A DNA stretch of 64,000 nt from Bin87 sp965116565 (lineage in GTDB: Bacteria; Chloroflexota; Dehalococcoidia; Lucifugimonadales; UBA3495): the NCBI GenBank assembly GCA_965116565.1, contig OZ220699.1:3100001-3164000 (forward strand), given 5' to 3'. The notes below the pieces were generated by a model, which was given only the letters and a program-made list of their open reading frames with translations, had not been told where the DNA came from and made no database searches. How positions within the stretch are numbered: position 1 is the first letter of the stretch; every line of letters begins with the position of its first letter. Shown one piece after another: positions 34,253 to 43,257 of the stretch. Both the position numbers and the translations under genes were made by a program.

Positions 34253-34942
34253 TTATACCCCTGCCGTCAACCCCAATGCAGCGAGAACCGATAGGTTGAC
34301 GGTTTCGACTGAGTCTTTCCCTGGTATTTCGGACAGCAATCCCGCGCCGCGATAAAAGTCTAGCACTGGAGCGGTCTCCTGATGGTACACCTTCAGGCGG
34401 TTCGCCACGGCGTCCGGCGTATCGTCATCGCGCTGATAGATTTCACCACCGTCAGCACAACCGTCGCAGTTTCGAGGCGGCTCACCGGACGCCGGGTTCC
34501 TCGTGAACGGTTTCTGGCATTTTCGGCAGACGTACCGGTTGCTGAGCCGTCGGATCAGTTCTTCATCGGGCACGCCGATGTGAACAACGCGGTCGATTTT
34601 TTGGTTCCGCTTTCGTAGCGCGTCCTCCAGGGCCCGGGCCTGATTGGTATTGCGAGGGAACCCGTCGAGCATGAAACCCTGATCTTTTGGCAATGACGAG
34701 ACCCGGTCCAACACCATTCCGATGGTTACCTCATCGGGCACCAACTCCCCCCGGTTCATATACCGGCGGGCCAGCTCCCCTAGTTTGGTGCCGTTTGATA
34801 GGTGATGGCGAAACAGGTCTCCCGAGCTCACATGCTCAATTCTCAGGCGTTCCTTGAGCAATTGGGCCTGGGTTCCCTTACCGGCTCCGGGCGGGCCAAA
34901 AAGGATCAGCCGCAGATTTCCAGCAGTGCCAACGCCGGTCAT
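34253..34942 (-). CDS. adk: Adenylate kinase, zinc-lid type
   Basis: Adk balances ATP, ADP and AMP. The 229-residue protein has the P-loop LILFGPPGAGKGTQAQLLKE, the AMP-binding DGFPRNTNQARAL, and a lid with four Cys (VCRKCQKPF and NCDGCADG), the zinc form. Its ATG overlaps the secY stop by 4 nt (ATGA), so translation is coupled to secY. Confidence 0.97.
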   Translation of the reverse strand: MTGVGTAGNLRLILFGPPGAGKGTQAQLLKERLRIEHVSSGDLFRHHLSNGTKLGELARRYMNRGELVPDEVTIGMVLDRVSSLPKDQGFMLDGFPRNTNQARALEDALRKRNQKIDRVVHIGVPDEELIRRLSNRYVCRKCQKPFTRNPASGEPPRNCDGCADGGEIYQRDDDTPDAVANRLKVYHQETAPVLDFYRGAGLLSEIPGKDSVETVNLSVLAALGLTAGV

Positions 34943-36270
34943 CGTAAGAACCCCTCGTAGTTGCGCATCATCAGTTGAGCTTCCAACTGCCGCAGCGTGT
35001 CCAACCCGACACCGACCATGATGAGCAGGCTGGTGCTGCTGAGAGCGATGGCTTCCACATTGGTGACCAGAGATGCGAGGTAGGGCACGATTGCGATGAA
35101 ACCCAGGAACAGTGCTCCGCCCAGCGTCAAACGGACAATCACCCGGTTCAGGTAGTCCTGGGTTGGTCGCCCGGGGCGGATGCCAAGGACGAACCCACCG
35201 TTGCGCTGGAGGTTTTCGGCGATGTTCTGCTGCTGGAATACGACCAGCGTGTAGAAGAACGTGAAGGCTACCACCAGGAAGAATGCCAGCACCCAGTAAA
35301 TGGGGCCGCTGGGGCTGAGCGCCGTCTGCAGGTTCCCTGCGACGTTACCGAGGAATCCGCCGGCGGAACTGAGGTACTGAGCGACCGTACCGGGCAGGAT
35401 CACGATCGAAAACGCGAAAATCAACGGGATCATGCCGGCGGAATTAATCCGCAAGGGTATGTACGTGGAACCCGATTGCCGGTACATCTGGCCGCCACGG
35501 AATATGCTGCGTCCGTATTGGACCGGGATGCGCCGATGGGCTTCGTTGAAGACTACGATCAGAGCGATTATCACCAGTCCAATCAACGCGAAGAAGAAGA
35601 TCCCGATGATGTTATCCCGGTCCAGGAAACTGGTAGCCAACAACCCCGGGAAACCGACCACGATGCCCGCGAATATGATCAGTGAGATTCCGTTGCCGAT
35701 GCCACGCTCGGTAATGAGTTCACCCAACCACACCAGGAACATAGTGCCGGCGGTCATGGACAGCACCGCCGCCAACGTGGGCAGGAAGGCATCGCCCGTG
35801 AATCCGACGTTGGTCAGGACGTTGGCCTGTTGCAGAAGAACCAGTTGCGCGAATGCCTGGGCGACTGCGATCGGTACGGTGCTCCAATGGGTGATCCGGT
35901 TCATCTTGATGCGGCCGGCCTCGCCCTCGCGGGACATGTTCTGCAACTGCGGAATCACCGGCGTCAACAGCTGCATGATGATGGAGGCGGTGATATAGGG
36001 AAATACGCCCAACGCGACGATGCTCATACGCCGCAGCGCGCCGCCTGAGAACAGGTCGAGGAATCCCAGCAACTGGTTGTTGCTGAACAGATTGTCCAGC
36101 GCGCCCGCATCGAGTCCGGGGATCGGGATATGGGCCACCAATCGGTACAGGGCCAACATGCCCAGCGTGAACAGGATTTTCGCCCTGAGATCGGGCACGC
36201 TGAAAGCGTCGATCGCCGCCTGGACCAGGCGCGGGAACCTTCCTCCGCCCTGCACCTCTGACTGGATCAT
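34939..36270 (-). CDS. secY: Protein translocase subunit SecY
   Basis: SecY is the membrane channel of the Sec pathway. The 443-residue protein has ten membrane helices and the SecY blocks PIPGLDAGALDNLF, GGALRRMSIVALGVFPYITA (plug region), GIGNGISLIIFAGIV, RRIPVQYGRS, and the C-terminal LGFIAIVPYLASL. It lies in the spc operon between rplO and adk. Confidence 0.98.
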   Translation of the reverse strand: MIQSEVQGGGRFPRLVQAAIDAFSVPDLRAKILFTLGMLALYRLVAHIPIPGLDAGALDNLFSNNQLLGFLDLFSGGALRRMSIVALGVFPYITASIIMQLLTPVIPQLQNMSREGEAGRIKMNRITHWSTVPIAVAQAFAQLVLLQQANVLTNVGFTGDAFLPTLAAVLSMTAGTMFLVWLGELITERGIGNGISLIIFAGIVVGFPGLLATSFLDRDNIIGIFFFALIGLVIIALIVVFNEAHRRIPVQYGRSIFRGGQMYRQSGSTYIPLRINSAGMIPLIFAFSIVILPGTVAQYLSSAGGFLGNVAGNLQTALSPSGPIYWVLAFFLVVAFTFFYTLVVFQQQNIAENLQRNGGFVLGIRPGRPTQDYLNRVIVRLTLGGALFLGFIAIVPYLASLVTNVEAIALSSTSLLIMVGVGLDTLRQLEAQLMMRNYEGFLR

Positions 36271-36309
36271 ACGTGAACTATCCCGTGTCGATGAGAACGG
36301 TGAGCGAGA

Positions 36310-36756
36310 TTAGATCTCTTCAACCGAACCGCCGGCGGCTTCGATTTTTGCGCGGGCCGAGGCGGTGAATTTGTGCGCCACCACCGTCAAGGGATATCCA
36401 AGTTCTCCGTCCCCAACCACTTTCACGGGGAGATTGGTCCGCCGGACAATGTTCAATCCGTGCAATAACTCCGGTGTCACCCTCGTGCCGGACTCAAATC
36501 GCTCCTGCAGAGTGCTCAAATTCACCAGCGCGTAGTAGGTCTTGTAGCGGTTGTTGAACCCCCGCTTCATGGGGAGACCCTTGATCAATGGCAACTGGCC
36601 GCCTTCGAAACCAGGACGGAGACCCTTGCCTGATCGCGATTTCTGGCCCTTCAAACCGCGCCCGGCATAGCTGCCACCGCCGGCCGCGTCGCCACGACCG
36701 ACCCGCTTGCGATTGCGACGAGCCCCTTTGGGTGGCGCTATTTCGTGTTCCATCAT
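36310..36756 (-). CDS. rplO: 50S ribosomal protein L15
   Basis: The 148-residue protein matches L15: KGARRNRKRVGRGDAAGGG, AGRGLKGQKSRSGKGLRPGF, EGGQLPLIKGLPMKRGFNN, and the C-terminal VVAHKFTASARAKIEAAGGS. It lies between rpmD and secY. Confidence 0.98.
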   Translation of the reverse strand: MMEHEIAPPKGARRNRKRVGRGDAAGGGSYAGRGLKGQKSRSGKGLRPGFEGGQLPLIKGLPMKRGFNNRYKTYYALVNLSTLQERFESGTRVTPELLHGLNIVRRTNLPVKVVGDGELGYPLTVVAHKFTASARAKIEAAGGSVEEI

Positions 36757-36807
36757 GATGAAAAGGTTGCTCCAACGTTTACGGTAATCGCACCGGGCTG
36801 GTGAGGG

Positions 36808-37002
36808 TTAATCGGCAGGTTCCACCACGATCAGATGCTGGACCTTTTTCACCATGCCCATGATGGTCGGGCTGTCGTGATGCACGACCGTATGATTGAG
36901 TTTCTTCAAGCCGAGGGATTGCACAATCCGCCGTTGATAGGATGGCCGACCGATGCAACTTTTTTTCCAGGTGATTTTGATCATTGCCATTTCGGCCCTC
37001 AT
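36808..37002 (-). CDS. rpmD: 50S ribosomal protein L30
   Basis: The protein reads MIKITWKKSCIGRPSYQRRI, VQSLGLKKLNHTVVHHDS and GMVKKVQHLIVVEPAD, a normal L30. The ATG at 37002 overlaps the rpsE stop (ATGA) and gives 64 residues; an ATG at 36990, 5 nt after GAGGG, gives 60 residues and fits the family better. Confidence 0.97.
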   Translation of the reverse strand: MRAEMAMIKITWKKSCIGRPSYQRRIVQSLGLKKLNHTVVHHDSPTIMGMVKKVQHLIVVEPAD

Positions 37003-37847
37003 TCGCCGCTCGGGGCGGATTGTTCAGCGTCCGGTTCCGACGCCGATTCCGTTGACTGCGCTGCGTCCTCGACTGCTGGAGCAGCATCCGCCGGGGCTGC
37101 GTCAGTCGCTGCCTCGTCCGGTGGCTCACTGGCCGCGATTGCTTCCGATGGCGTGGCAGGTTCGCCTGCAGGTACCTCGATGGGTGCATCAGCGGTGGGT
37201 TCCGCCACGGGTGGCGTTGCGGCCGCCGTGCCAGCTTCAGGTTGCTCGGTTGCAGCGGCTCCATTGGCCTCGGGCCGGTTGAGCCCTAAACGATTGGCCC
37301 GCTCGGTTTCCGGGTCCCGTAGCAGGCTGAGGGCTTCCAAAGTGGCCTGCACGATGTTGATGGGGTTTCGTGAGCCGAGGGACTTTCCGACCACGTCCTG
37401 AACGCCGCCCAATTCGAGCATGGCACGCATGGCGCCGGCGGCGATAACGCCGGTGCCCAACGGAGCGGGTTTGATTATGACGATGGACGCACCCTTGCGA
37501 ACGGATATCTCATGAGGGATGGTGCTGCCCTTGATGGGTATGGTGATTGTGCTCCGGCGTGCCACAGCGGTGCCTTTGCGCACGGCGTCAGGGATGGCCA
37601 ATGCCTTTCCCATGCCAGCGCCGACCCGCCCCTGCCCGTCTCCGACGACGACGAGGGCGTTGAACCGGAGCCGCCGACCGCCCTTGACAACCTTTGCGAT
37701 ACGGCGGGTGTGCACGACCCGTTCGTTGAAACCGCCGCTGTCGTCTTCCCGCTGTCGCTGGTCGCGACCGCGACCGCCACGACCACCGCGACGTTCTCCT
37801 CCACCGCGTTCTCCGCGCTCACCTCTGCGTGCTGCTGGGGATACCAT
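36999..37847 (-). CDS. rpsE: 30S ribosomal protein S5 with a long acidic C-terminal tail
   Basis: The S5 core is clear: RVVHTRRIAKVVKGGRRLRF, GVGKAGE-like GRVGAGMGKALAIPDAVRKG, VRKGASIVIIKPAPLGTGVI and ELGGVQDVVGKSLGSRNPIN. At 282 residues it is about 110 longer than usual. The first 35 residues are Arg/Gly rich, and the last 95 or so are a low-complexity Ala/Glu/Pro tail with almost no bulky residues and a net negative charge. No frameshift is involved, since the gene ends by overlapping rpmD. The tail is probably disordered. Confidence 0.97.
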   Translation of the reverse strand: MVSPAARRGERGERGGGERRGGRGGRGRDQRQREDDSGGFNERVVHTRRIAKVVKGGRRLRFNALVVVGDGQGRVGAGMGKALAIPDAVRKGTAVARRSTITIPIKGSTIPHEISVRKGASIVIIKPAPLGTGVIAAGAMRAMLELGGVQDVVGKSLGSRNPINIVQATLEALSLLRDPETERANRLGLNRPEANGAAATEQPEAGTAAATPPVAEPTADAPIEVPAGEPATPSEAIAASEPPDEAATDAAPADAAPAVEDAAQSTESASEPDAEQSAPSGE

Positions 37848-38206
37848 CAGAACTCAAGCCCTCCTTCCCGGGCTGCGTCGGCCAGTGCTTTCACACGTCC
37901 GTGGAATTGATAGCCGCCACGATCAAAAACCACTGCGGAAACCCCAGCGGCGATGGCGCGTTCCGCCACCAACTTGCCCACTGCGACGGAGGCCGCAGTC
38001 TTGGGAGTGGCATCCGACGCACCCAACTCACTGCTGGATGCCTGGGCCAGGGTGTGCCCTCGCCCGTCGTCAATCACCTGGGCATAAATCCCCTTCAAGC
38101 TACGGAAAACGCACAGACGGGGCCGGTCAGCCGTCCCAATTACTTTGTTCCTTACCCTGCGGTGTCGTACGACACGCAACTTCCGGGCATCCTTGTCTTT
38201 TGGCAT
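37847..38206 (-). CDS. rplR: 50S ribosomal protein L18
   Basis: The 119-residue 5S-rRNA-binding protein shows RKLRVVRHRRVRNKVIGTAD, RPRLCVFRSLKGIYAQVIDD, GKLVAERAIAAGVSAVVFDR and GGYQFHGRVKALADAAREGG. Its stop overlaps the rpsE start by one base. Confidence 0.98.
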   Translation of the reverse strand: MPKDKDARKLRVVRHRRVRNKVIGTADRPRLCVFRSLKGIYAQVIDDGRGHTLAQASSSELGASDATPKTAASVAVGKLVAERAIAAGVSAVVFDRGGYQFHGRVKALADAAREGGLEF

Positions 38207-38246
38207 ATCTTTAACGCTCTCAAATGCCGAGGGAGGTCCGCCGGCG

Positions 38247-38861
38247 CTACACAGCCCGACGCGCGGCAGCCTTGCCAGGCTTCAGGCGCAACGTCTCGTT
38301 CTGGTAACGTATCCCCTTTTCCTTGTAGGCGTTGGGCGGCCGCACTCTGCGAACTTTGGCGGCCAACTGGCCAACCTTCTGCTTGTCGACCCCAGAGACG
38401 TGGACACGGTTATTGCCCTCAACCTCCATGGTCAGCCCTTCCTCGGGGAAAATATCAACGGTATGGCTGTAACCCACACTGAGGGTGATGCCATCTCCGT
38501 TTTGTTGAACGCGATAACCCACTCCCATCAACTCCAGGGTGCGGCTGTAACCCTCGGTAACTCCGAGGACGGCGTTGGTGATGAGTGAGCGAGTCAAACC
38601 ATGCAAAGAATGATGGAATTTGCGCTCGGTGAGTCGTTCGACGATGATCTCATCACCGTCAACTCTGACGTTCACTTCGGGGTGATACTTCTGCGTAATT
38701 GACCCGCGGGGACCTGTCACGATTATCCCGCCGTAAATCACCTCGGCCGTCACCCCTGAAGGGAGCGGGATGGGTTGTCGCCCAACACGTGAGAGGGGAC
38801 GCTCTGAAGGCGGCACGCGCTCTGCAACGCCGGAACTTGTCATCATTTCATTACCAGACAT
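38247..38861 (-). CDS. rplF: 50S ribosomal protein L6
   Basis: The 204-residue L6 has the core SRVGRQPIPLPSGVTAEVIY, the central TRSLITNAVLGVTEGYSRTL and the C-terminal RRVRPPNAYKEKGIRYQNET. About 25 N-terminal residues precede the usual MSRIG-like start; later Met codons exist at positions 6 and 7. The ATG lies 11 nt inside rpsH. Confidence 0.98.
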   Translation of the reverse strand: MSGNEMMTSSGVAERVPPSERPLSRVGRQPIPLPSGVTAEVIYGGIIVTGPRGSITQKYHPEVNVRVDGDEIIVERLTERKFHHSLHGLTRSLITNAVLGVTEGYSRTLELMGVGYRVQQNGDGITLSVGYSHTVDIFPEEGLTMEVEGNNRVHVSGVDKQKVGQLAAKVRRVRPPNAYKEKGIRYQNETLRLKPGKAAARRAV

Positions 38862-39249
38862 AGCAGACCAATTCTCCTCCGATTCCCTTGCGCCACGCTT
38901 CGTATCCGGTCATCATCCCCTGGGAGGTTGAGACGATCGCAATGCCCAATCCGCCATAGACGCGCGGGATTTCTCCACGACCCACGTGGACCCGGAGGCC
39001 GGGTTTGCTGACCCGCTTCAGCCCCCGTATCACGTTTTGTTCGTCGTCTTTGTACAGAAGGTGGATGCGCATGGTCGGGAACTTCTGGTTCCTGGCCAAG
39101 TCCCAATCGCGGATGTAGCCTTGCGATTTCAAGATATCCGCGATCGCAGTCTTGATTTTTGATTGGGGCACCAGGACTGTTTGGTGGCGGGAGTGGATAG
39201 CGTTGCGAATGCGTGTCAGCATATCTGCAACAGGGTCGTTAATCGGCAT
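38851..39249 (-). CDS. rpsH: 30S ribosomal protein S8
   Basis: The 132-residue S8 has DPVADMLTRIRNAIHSRHQT, the RNA-binding SKPGLRVHVGRGEIPRVYGG and GLGIAIVSTSQGMMTGYEAW. S8 represses the spc operon in some bacteria; no such site is obvious here. Confidence 0.98.
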   Translation of the reverse strand: MPINDPVADMLTRIRNAIHSRHQTVLVPQSKIKTAIADILKSQGYIRDWDLARNQKFPTMRIHLLYKDDEQNVIRGLKRVSKPGLRVHVGRGEIPRVYGGLGIAIVSTSQGMMTGYEAWRKGIGGELVCYVW

Positions 39250-39334
39250 CGCGGTAAAGCTCCATCACTATTTTCCTGTTCCGTGCCCACGATGCCCGGC
39301 CATACCGGCATCGATGAGTCCAAACGCGCTACGT

Positions 39335-39640
39335 TTAGAGGCTCGCTTTCCGAACACCCGGCAGCAGCCCGTCCAGGGCCATTTCGCGGAACGATATGCG
39401 GGACAATCCAAAGTGGCGGATATACCCGCGAGGCCGGCCGGTGGCGCCGTCCCGGTTGCGGATGCGATTGGGATTGGCGTCGTGAGGCAAGAGAGCAAGT
39501 TTCTGGCGGGCCTCAAACCTTTCCCGCAACGGACGGGAGAGGTCGCGAGCCTGGGCGAGCAGTTCCGCCCGTTGCTCTGCATATTTGGCGACAGTGCGCT
39601 TGCGCCTTTCATTCTTTGCTATGGCTGACGTTTTGGCCAA
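39335..39640 (-). CDS. rpsN: 30S ribosomal protein S14, long zinc-free form
   Basis: The 101-residue protein starts MAKTSAIAKNERRKRTVAKY and ends with RPRGYIRHFGLSRISFREMA and LDGLLPGVRKASL. It has no CxxC pair, so it is the C-minus form, in contrast to the zinc-binding L36 and S4 in the same cluster. Confidence 0.98.
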   Translation of the reverse strand: MAKTSAIAKNERRKRTVAKYAEQRAELLAQARDLSRPLRERFEARQKLALLPHDANPNRIRNRDGATGRPRGYIRHFGLSRISFREMALDGLLPGVRKASL

Positions 39641-39730
39641 GGTGGATCTCCAGTGTCGTGGACGGTATCACGTACCGTTTTGTTCGTCTGACGAAGCCAC
39701 GTTATGTAGCGGGAATATCGTTGGCCGGGT

Positions 39731-40399
39731 TTACTGTCGAATGAACGGCATTCCGAAATGTTCGAGCAAACCCGTTGCCTCAGCGTCGTTGGTGGCGGTC
39801 GTGGTTATCGTGACTTGTAGGCCGCGCAGCCGGTCAATGCTGTTGTAATCGATCTCAGGAAATACGATCTGCTCACGCAGTCCCAGAGAGAAATTGCCCC
39901 TACCGTCGAAACCGCTTCGCGAGATGCCGCGAAAGTCCCTGATGCGAGGCAGAGCGGTGATGATCAGGCGCTCCAGGAAGTAATACATGCGATCGCCGCG
40001 AAGTGTAACGGCGGTCCCGATGGGGTTTCCCTGTCGCACTTTGAAGCCGGCGATCGAGCGGCGCGCGCGTGTGATGATCGGTTTCTGGCCAGATATGGTG
40101 GTCAGATCCCGGACTGCGCTTTCCATCGCGCGACCATTGGTCAAGGCCTCTCCCAATCCGATGTTCAAGTTGATCTTGGTGAGCCTCGGGACCTGCATCG
40201 GGCTGGAGTAGCCGAACTCTGAGACCATGGCCGGAACTATTTCATCCCGGTAGCGGATCTTGAAGCTCGGCGGGGGTAGCGAGGCGCCGTTTGAGCCATT
40301 GCTTTCGGGCGTTTCCTGTTGGCGCCGTCGCCGGCCATCACCCTGGTTGGCGGTTTCCCGCGCCGGTTCGGTTTGCGGTGCTGTCGTCATGGTGATCAC
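39731..40399 (-). CDS. rplE: 50S ribosomal protein L5 with N-terminal extension
   Basis: The L5 core begins FKIRYRDEIVPAMVSEFGYS and has LTKINLNIGLGEA, QKPIITRARRSIAGFKVRQG, RDFRGISRSGFDGRGNFSLG and a final TATNDAEATGLLEHFGMPF. The 222-residue product has about 45 extra polar residues in front. The start overlaps the rplX stop (ATGA at 40396-40399), which supports the long form. Confidence 0.97.
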   Translation of the reverse strand: MITMTTAPQTEPARETANQGDGRRRRQQETPESNGSNGASLPPPSFKIRYRDEIVPAMVSEFGYSSPMQVPRLTKINLNIGLGEALTNGRAMESAVRDLTTISGQKPIITRARRSIAGFKVRQGNPIGTAVTLRGDRMYYFLERLIITALPRIRDFRGISRSGFDGRGNFSLGLREQIVFPEIDYNSIDRLRGLQVTITTTATNDAEATGLLEHFGMPFIRQ

Positions 40400-40671
40400 T
40401 CGTCCCGGCTTCGGAACTGGCTGCCTGGCTCGGTGTAGTTGCTCTGAATCAATTTCACGTTGGAAATGTGGATGGACGCTTCTTGCTGCACTCTGCCGCC
40501 CTGACTGATGCCAGGGCGCGGCTTGTAGTGCTTGGTAACGACGTTCACACCTTCAACGATCACGCGATTTTTTTCCGGAACCATCTGCAGGACTCGGCCG
40601 GTCTTTCCCTTGTCCTTGCCGGCGATTACTGCTACGTCGTCTCCGCGGTGAATCCTGGTCCTTGCCATCAC
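40396..40671 (-). CDS. rplX: 50S ribosomal protein L24
   Basis: The 91-residue protein has the KOW motif GDDVAVIAGKDKGKTGRVLQ, then NRVIVEGVNVVTKHYKPR and QGGRVQQEASIHISNVKLI. It overlaps rplN and rplE by 4 nt on either side. Confidence 0.98.
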   Translation of the reverse strand: MMARTRIHRGDDVAVIAGKDKGKTGRVLQMVPEKNRVIVEGVNVVTKHYKPRPGISQGGRVQQEASIHISNVKLIQSNYTEPGSQFRSRDE

Positions 40672-41036
40672 ACCACCTCCGGAGCCAGAGATACAATGCG
40701 CATGAACCCTTTGTCGCGGAGTTCCCGCGCCACCGGTCCGAATATCCGGGTCCCCCGGGGCAACTGGTTATCGTTGATCAAAACCGCGGCGTTGTCATCA
40801 AATTTGATGTAGGTGCCGTCCGGCCTGAGCAACGGGGCCGCCTGCCGCACCACTACGGCTTTGACGACAGATCCCTTGCGGACCGGTGAATTCGGAACGG
40901 CTTCCCTGACCGTGCACACGATGATGTCACCCACAGAAGCATACTTGCGCCGGCTTGAGCCGGGTATGTTGATCAGTCGGATGCGTCTCGCCCCACTGTT
41001 GTCAGCGACGTGGAGCCTGGTATAACTCTGGATCAT
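40668..41036 (-). CDS. rplN: 50S ribosomal protein L14
   Basis: The 122-residue protein is typical L14: MIQSYTRLHVADNSGARRIR, YASVGDIIVCTVREAVPN, VVKAVVVRQAAPLLRPDGTY and GTRIFGPVARELRDKGFMRI. Confidence 0.98.
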   Translation of the reverse strand: MIQSYTRLHVADNSGARRIRLINIPGSSRRKYASVGDIIVCTVREAVPNSPVRKGSVVKAVVVRQAAPLLRPDGTYIKFDDNAAVLINDNQLPRGTRIFGPVARELRDKGFMRIVSLAPEVV

Positions 41037-41399
41037 TTACGCATCCTCGCCATCTACGTCATCGCGGTCGTTGATGTAGTCCGATTCGCCCGCTTCCGGT
41101 TCGATGATAATGTCGGTTTCCAATTCGATAGGGCGGACGTCTGCCACTTCGCGACGGGCCATGATCTCCAGGAGTCGCCAGTGCTTGGTTCGTGAGATCG
41201 GACGGGTCTCCTGGATCCTCACCGTGTCTCCGATCCGGCACTGAGCCTCGGGGTCATGGACGTAGAACCGGGTCACGCGGCGCATCTGCTTGCGGTAAAC
41301 CCTGTGCCGTTGTTTCCACACCAACTCCACCACTGCAGTCTTGTCCATCCGGGTGCTGACTACAGAACCCACCCGGATTTTCCGCATCGCTTTAGCCAT
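41037..41399 (-). CDS. rpsQ: 30S ribosomal protein S17 with acidic tail
   Basis: The S17 OB-fold core reads RVGSVVSTRMDKTAVVELVW, VHDPEAQCRIGDTVRIQETR and PISRTKHWRLLEIMARRE. The protein has 120 residues, about 35 more than usual, because of an acidic C-terminal extension (ELETDIIIEPEAGESDYIND). Confidence 0.97.
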   Translation of the reverse strand: MAKAMRKIRVGSVVSTRMDKTAVVELVWKQRHRVYRKQMRRVTRFYVHDPEAQCRIGDTVRIQETRPISRTKHWRLLEIMARREVADVRPIELETDIIIEPEAGESDYINDRDDVDGEDA

Positions 41400-41448
41400 T
41401 GTGAACAGTTCCTTGAAGTATCGTCAGGATCTTGGTGTAACCGACGCG

Positions 41449-41637
41449 CTAGAGACCGCGCTCGCGGAGGCACGTCAGCATCCGGGCAATGTCTTTGCGT
41501 GTCTTGCGCGGCTGGTTGGTGTCGGTGAGTTGATTGGTGGCGTCGCGAAAGCGCAGGTTCATGAGTTCCTGGTAGGACTTATCCAGCTCGTCGCGGATCT
41601 GGTCGTCGCTCAACGCGCGTATTTCGTACATCTTCAT
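41449..41637 (-). CDS. rpmC: 50S ribosomal protein L29
   Basis: The 62-residue two-helix protein reads EIRALSDDQIRDELDKSYQE, LMNLRFRDATNQLTDTNQ and RKTRKDIARMLTCLRERGL, a normal L29 located at the polypeptide exit tunnel. Confidence 0.97.
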   Translation of the reverse strand: MKMYEIRALSDDQIRDELDKSYQELMNLRFRDATNQLTDTNQPRKTRKDIARMLTCLRERGL

Positions 41638-41643
41638 GGGAGT

Positions 41644-42084
41644 CTAGCCCCCGGAGCCGGACAGCAGGGAGTTGACCCGATCGCGGTACACGATCTTGGT
41701 CGGGATTGGCAGCTTGTGCGCAGCACGTTGAAGGGCTTCTTCCGCCTGGTTGAGGGGAACACCGCCGACCTCGAACATAATTCGGCCCGGCCTTACGACG
41801 GCCACCCAGTGGTCGTTGGCAGCTTTGCCGCCGCCCATGCGAACCTCGGCCGGCTTCTTGGATACAGGCTTGTCAGGAAATATGCGGATCCAGGTCTTGC
41901 CGCCACGCTGCAGGTGTCTCGTAATGGCGACACGAGCCGACTCGATCTGGCGTGCGGTGATCCACTCGGGGCTCATTGCCTTCAGCCCGATCTGACCGAA
42001 TTCGACGGTGCTGCCGGTGCTGGCAGCGCCCCTGCGCTTTCCTCGACCCATCTTCCGGAATTTGGTCCTTTTGGGTTGCAACAT
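41644..42084 (-). CDS. rplP: 50S ribosomal protein L16
   Basis: The 146-residue protein begins MLQPKRTKFRKMGRGKRRGA and shows FGQIGLKAMSPEWITARQIE, GGKTWIRIFPDKPVSKKPAE, RMGGGKAANDHWVAVVRPGR and the Gly/Arg loop seen in L16. Confidence 0.98.
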   Translation of the reverse strand: MLQPKRTKFRKMGRGKRRGAASTGSTVEFGQIGLKAMSPEWITARQIESARVAITRHLQRGGKTWIRIFPDKPVSKKPAEVRMGGGKAANDHWVAVVRPGRIMFEVGGVPLNQAEEALQRAAHKLPIPTKIVYRDRVNSLLSGSGG

Positions 42085-42164
42085 GTCAAAGTCTCCGATT
42101 CACTAACGATTTTCGTTCCGCGTAAACGGTCGGTTCTCGGCGGTCATACCCAACGCTGGCTGCG

Positions 42165-42905
42165 TCAGATCTGCAAATCCGCCGCCATGTCCGCATCGGC
42201 ATCAGCGTCGGCGCTGGATACGCGGAACTCGATGCTGTCCAGTTCTGCGTCCTCTTCGGTTGGCGGCGGCATAATCTGGCCCTTGTAGACCCAGACCTTG
42301 ATGCCAATGCGCCCCATCGCGGTGTGAGCTTCAGCGAGGGCGTAGTCGATATCGGCGCGAAGGGTATGCAGGGGAACCTGCCCCATCATCAATTTTTCGG
42401 TGCGGGCGATTTCAGCGCCGGAGATGCGGCCCTTGGTGATGATTTTGATTCCTTCCGCTCCGGCCTGCATGGTGCGCAGAGCGGCTTGCCGCATGGCCCG
42501 CCGATATGCAACGCGCCGGCTGAGTTGGTCGGCGATGTTCCTGCCGACCAGGAACGGATCGAGTTCAGGCTGTTCGATCTCGACGATGTTCAGGCGAAGT
42601 TGGCCGCTGGTCATCGTCTCCAGACGCGACCGAAGTCCCTTGACACGGTCGCCGTCACGACCGATCAGGATGCCGGGGCGCGCCGAGTGAATGTTGATGA
42701 TGGTTTCCTGAGCGGTACGGTCGATTTCGATTCGCGCGATACCAGCGTCGGAGAACGCTTGATACTCGTCGTGAATCGTACGCCGCAAGCCCAGGTCCTG
42801 CTGCACGCCTTCGCGGTATTGGGCGCCATTGTTGGCGTACCAGTGGGTCTTCCAGTCTTTTATGATCCCCAGTCGGAACCCCAGGGGATGGGTTTTGTGT
42901 CCCAT
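42165..42905 (-). CDS. rpsC: 30S ribosomal protein S3
   Basis: The 246-residue S3 starts MGHKTHPLGFRLGIIKDWKT, has the KH-domain GRPGILIGRDG-type turn (SARPGILIGRDGDRVKGLRS) and the C-terminal domain GAEGIKIITKGRISGAEIAR. An acidic tail rich in Asp/Ala repeats (SSADADADADMAADLQI) ends it. Confidence 0.98.
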   Translation of the reverse strand: MGHKTHPLGFRLGIIKDWKTHWYANNGAQYREGVQQDLGLRRTIHDEYQAFSDAGIARIEIDRTAQETIINIHSARPGILIGRDGDRVKGLRSRLETMTSGQLRLNIVEIEQPELDPFLVGRNIADQLSRRVAYRRAMRQAALRTMQAGAEGIKIITKGRISGAEIARTEKLMMGQVPLHTLRADIDYALAEAHTAMGRIGIKVWVYKGQIMPPPTEEDAELDSIEFRVSSADADADADMAADLQI

Positions 42906-42908
42906 CAG

Positions 42909-43253
42909 CTAGCCCTCCTGAATCTCGTCAACTTCAATGATGATGTGACTGGAGCGCCGCGTAACACGACCGATCCGGCCCCTGGCCCGAGCGCGGAATC
43001 TCTTCAGAGGTCGCGCCTGGTCCGCCGAGATGCGCGTGATGCGCAACTCGTTGCGGTTCATGAACATATTGTTTTCGGCGTTTGATGCTGCCGACTGGAC
43101 CACCTTGGCCACCGAACGGGCCCAGGGAGAGGTCATCAGGCTCAGATGGTCCAGCGCATCGTTGACGGTCATGCCCCGAACTGCATCCATGATGGGTTTG
43201 AGTCGTTTGGGAGAGGCTCCCACCTGTTTGGCCATTGCCCGTACCGCTGGCAT
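42909..43253 (-). CDS. rplV: 50S ribosomal protein L22
   Basis: The 114-residue protein has KQVGASPKRLKPIMDAVRGM, the loop TRISADQARPLKRFRARARG (lining the exit tunnel) and RIGRVTRRSSHIIIEVDE. Confidence 0.98.
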   Translation of the reverse strand: MPAVRAMAKQVGASPKRLKPIMDAVRGMTVNDALDHLSLMTSPWARSVAKVVQSAASNAENNMFMNRNELRITRISADQARPLKRFRARARGRIGRVTRRSSHIIIEVDEIQEG

Positions 43254-43257
43254 CGCG

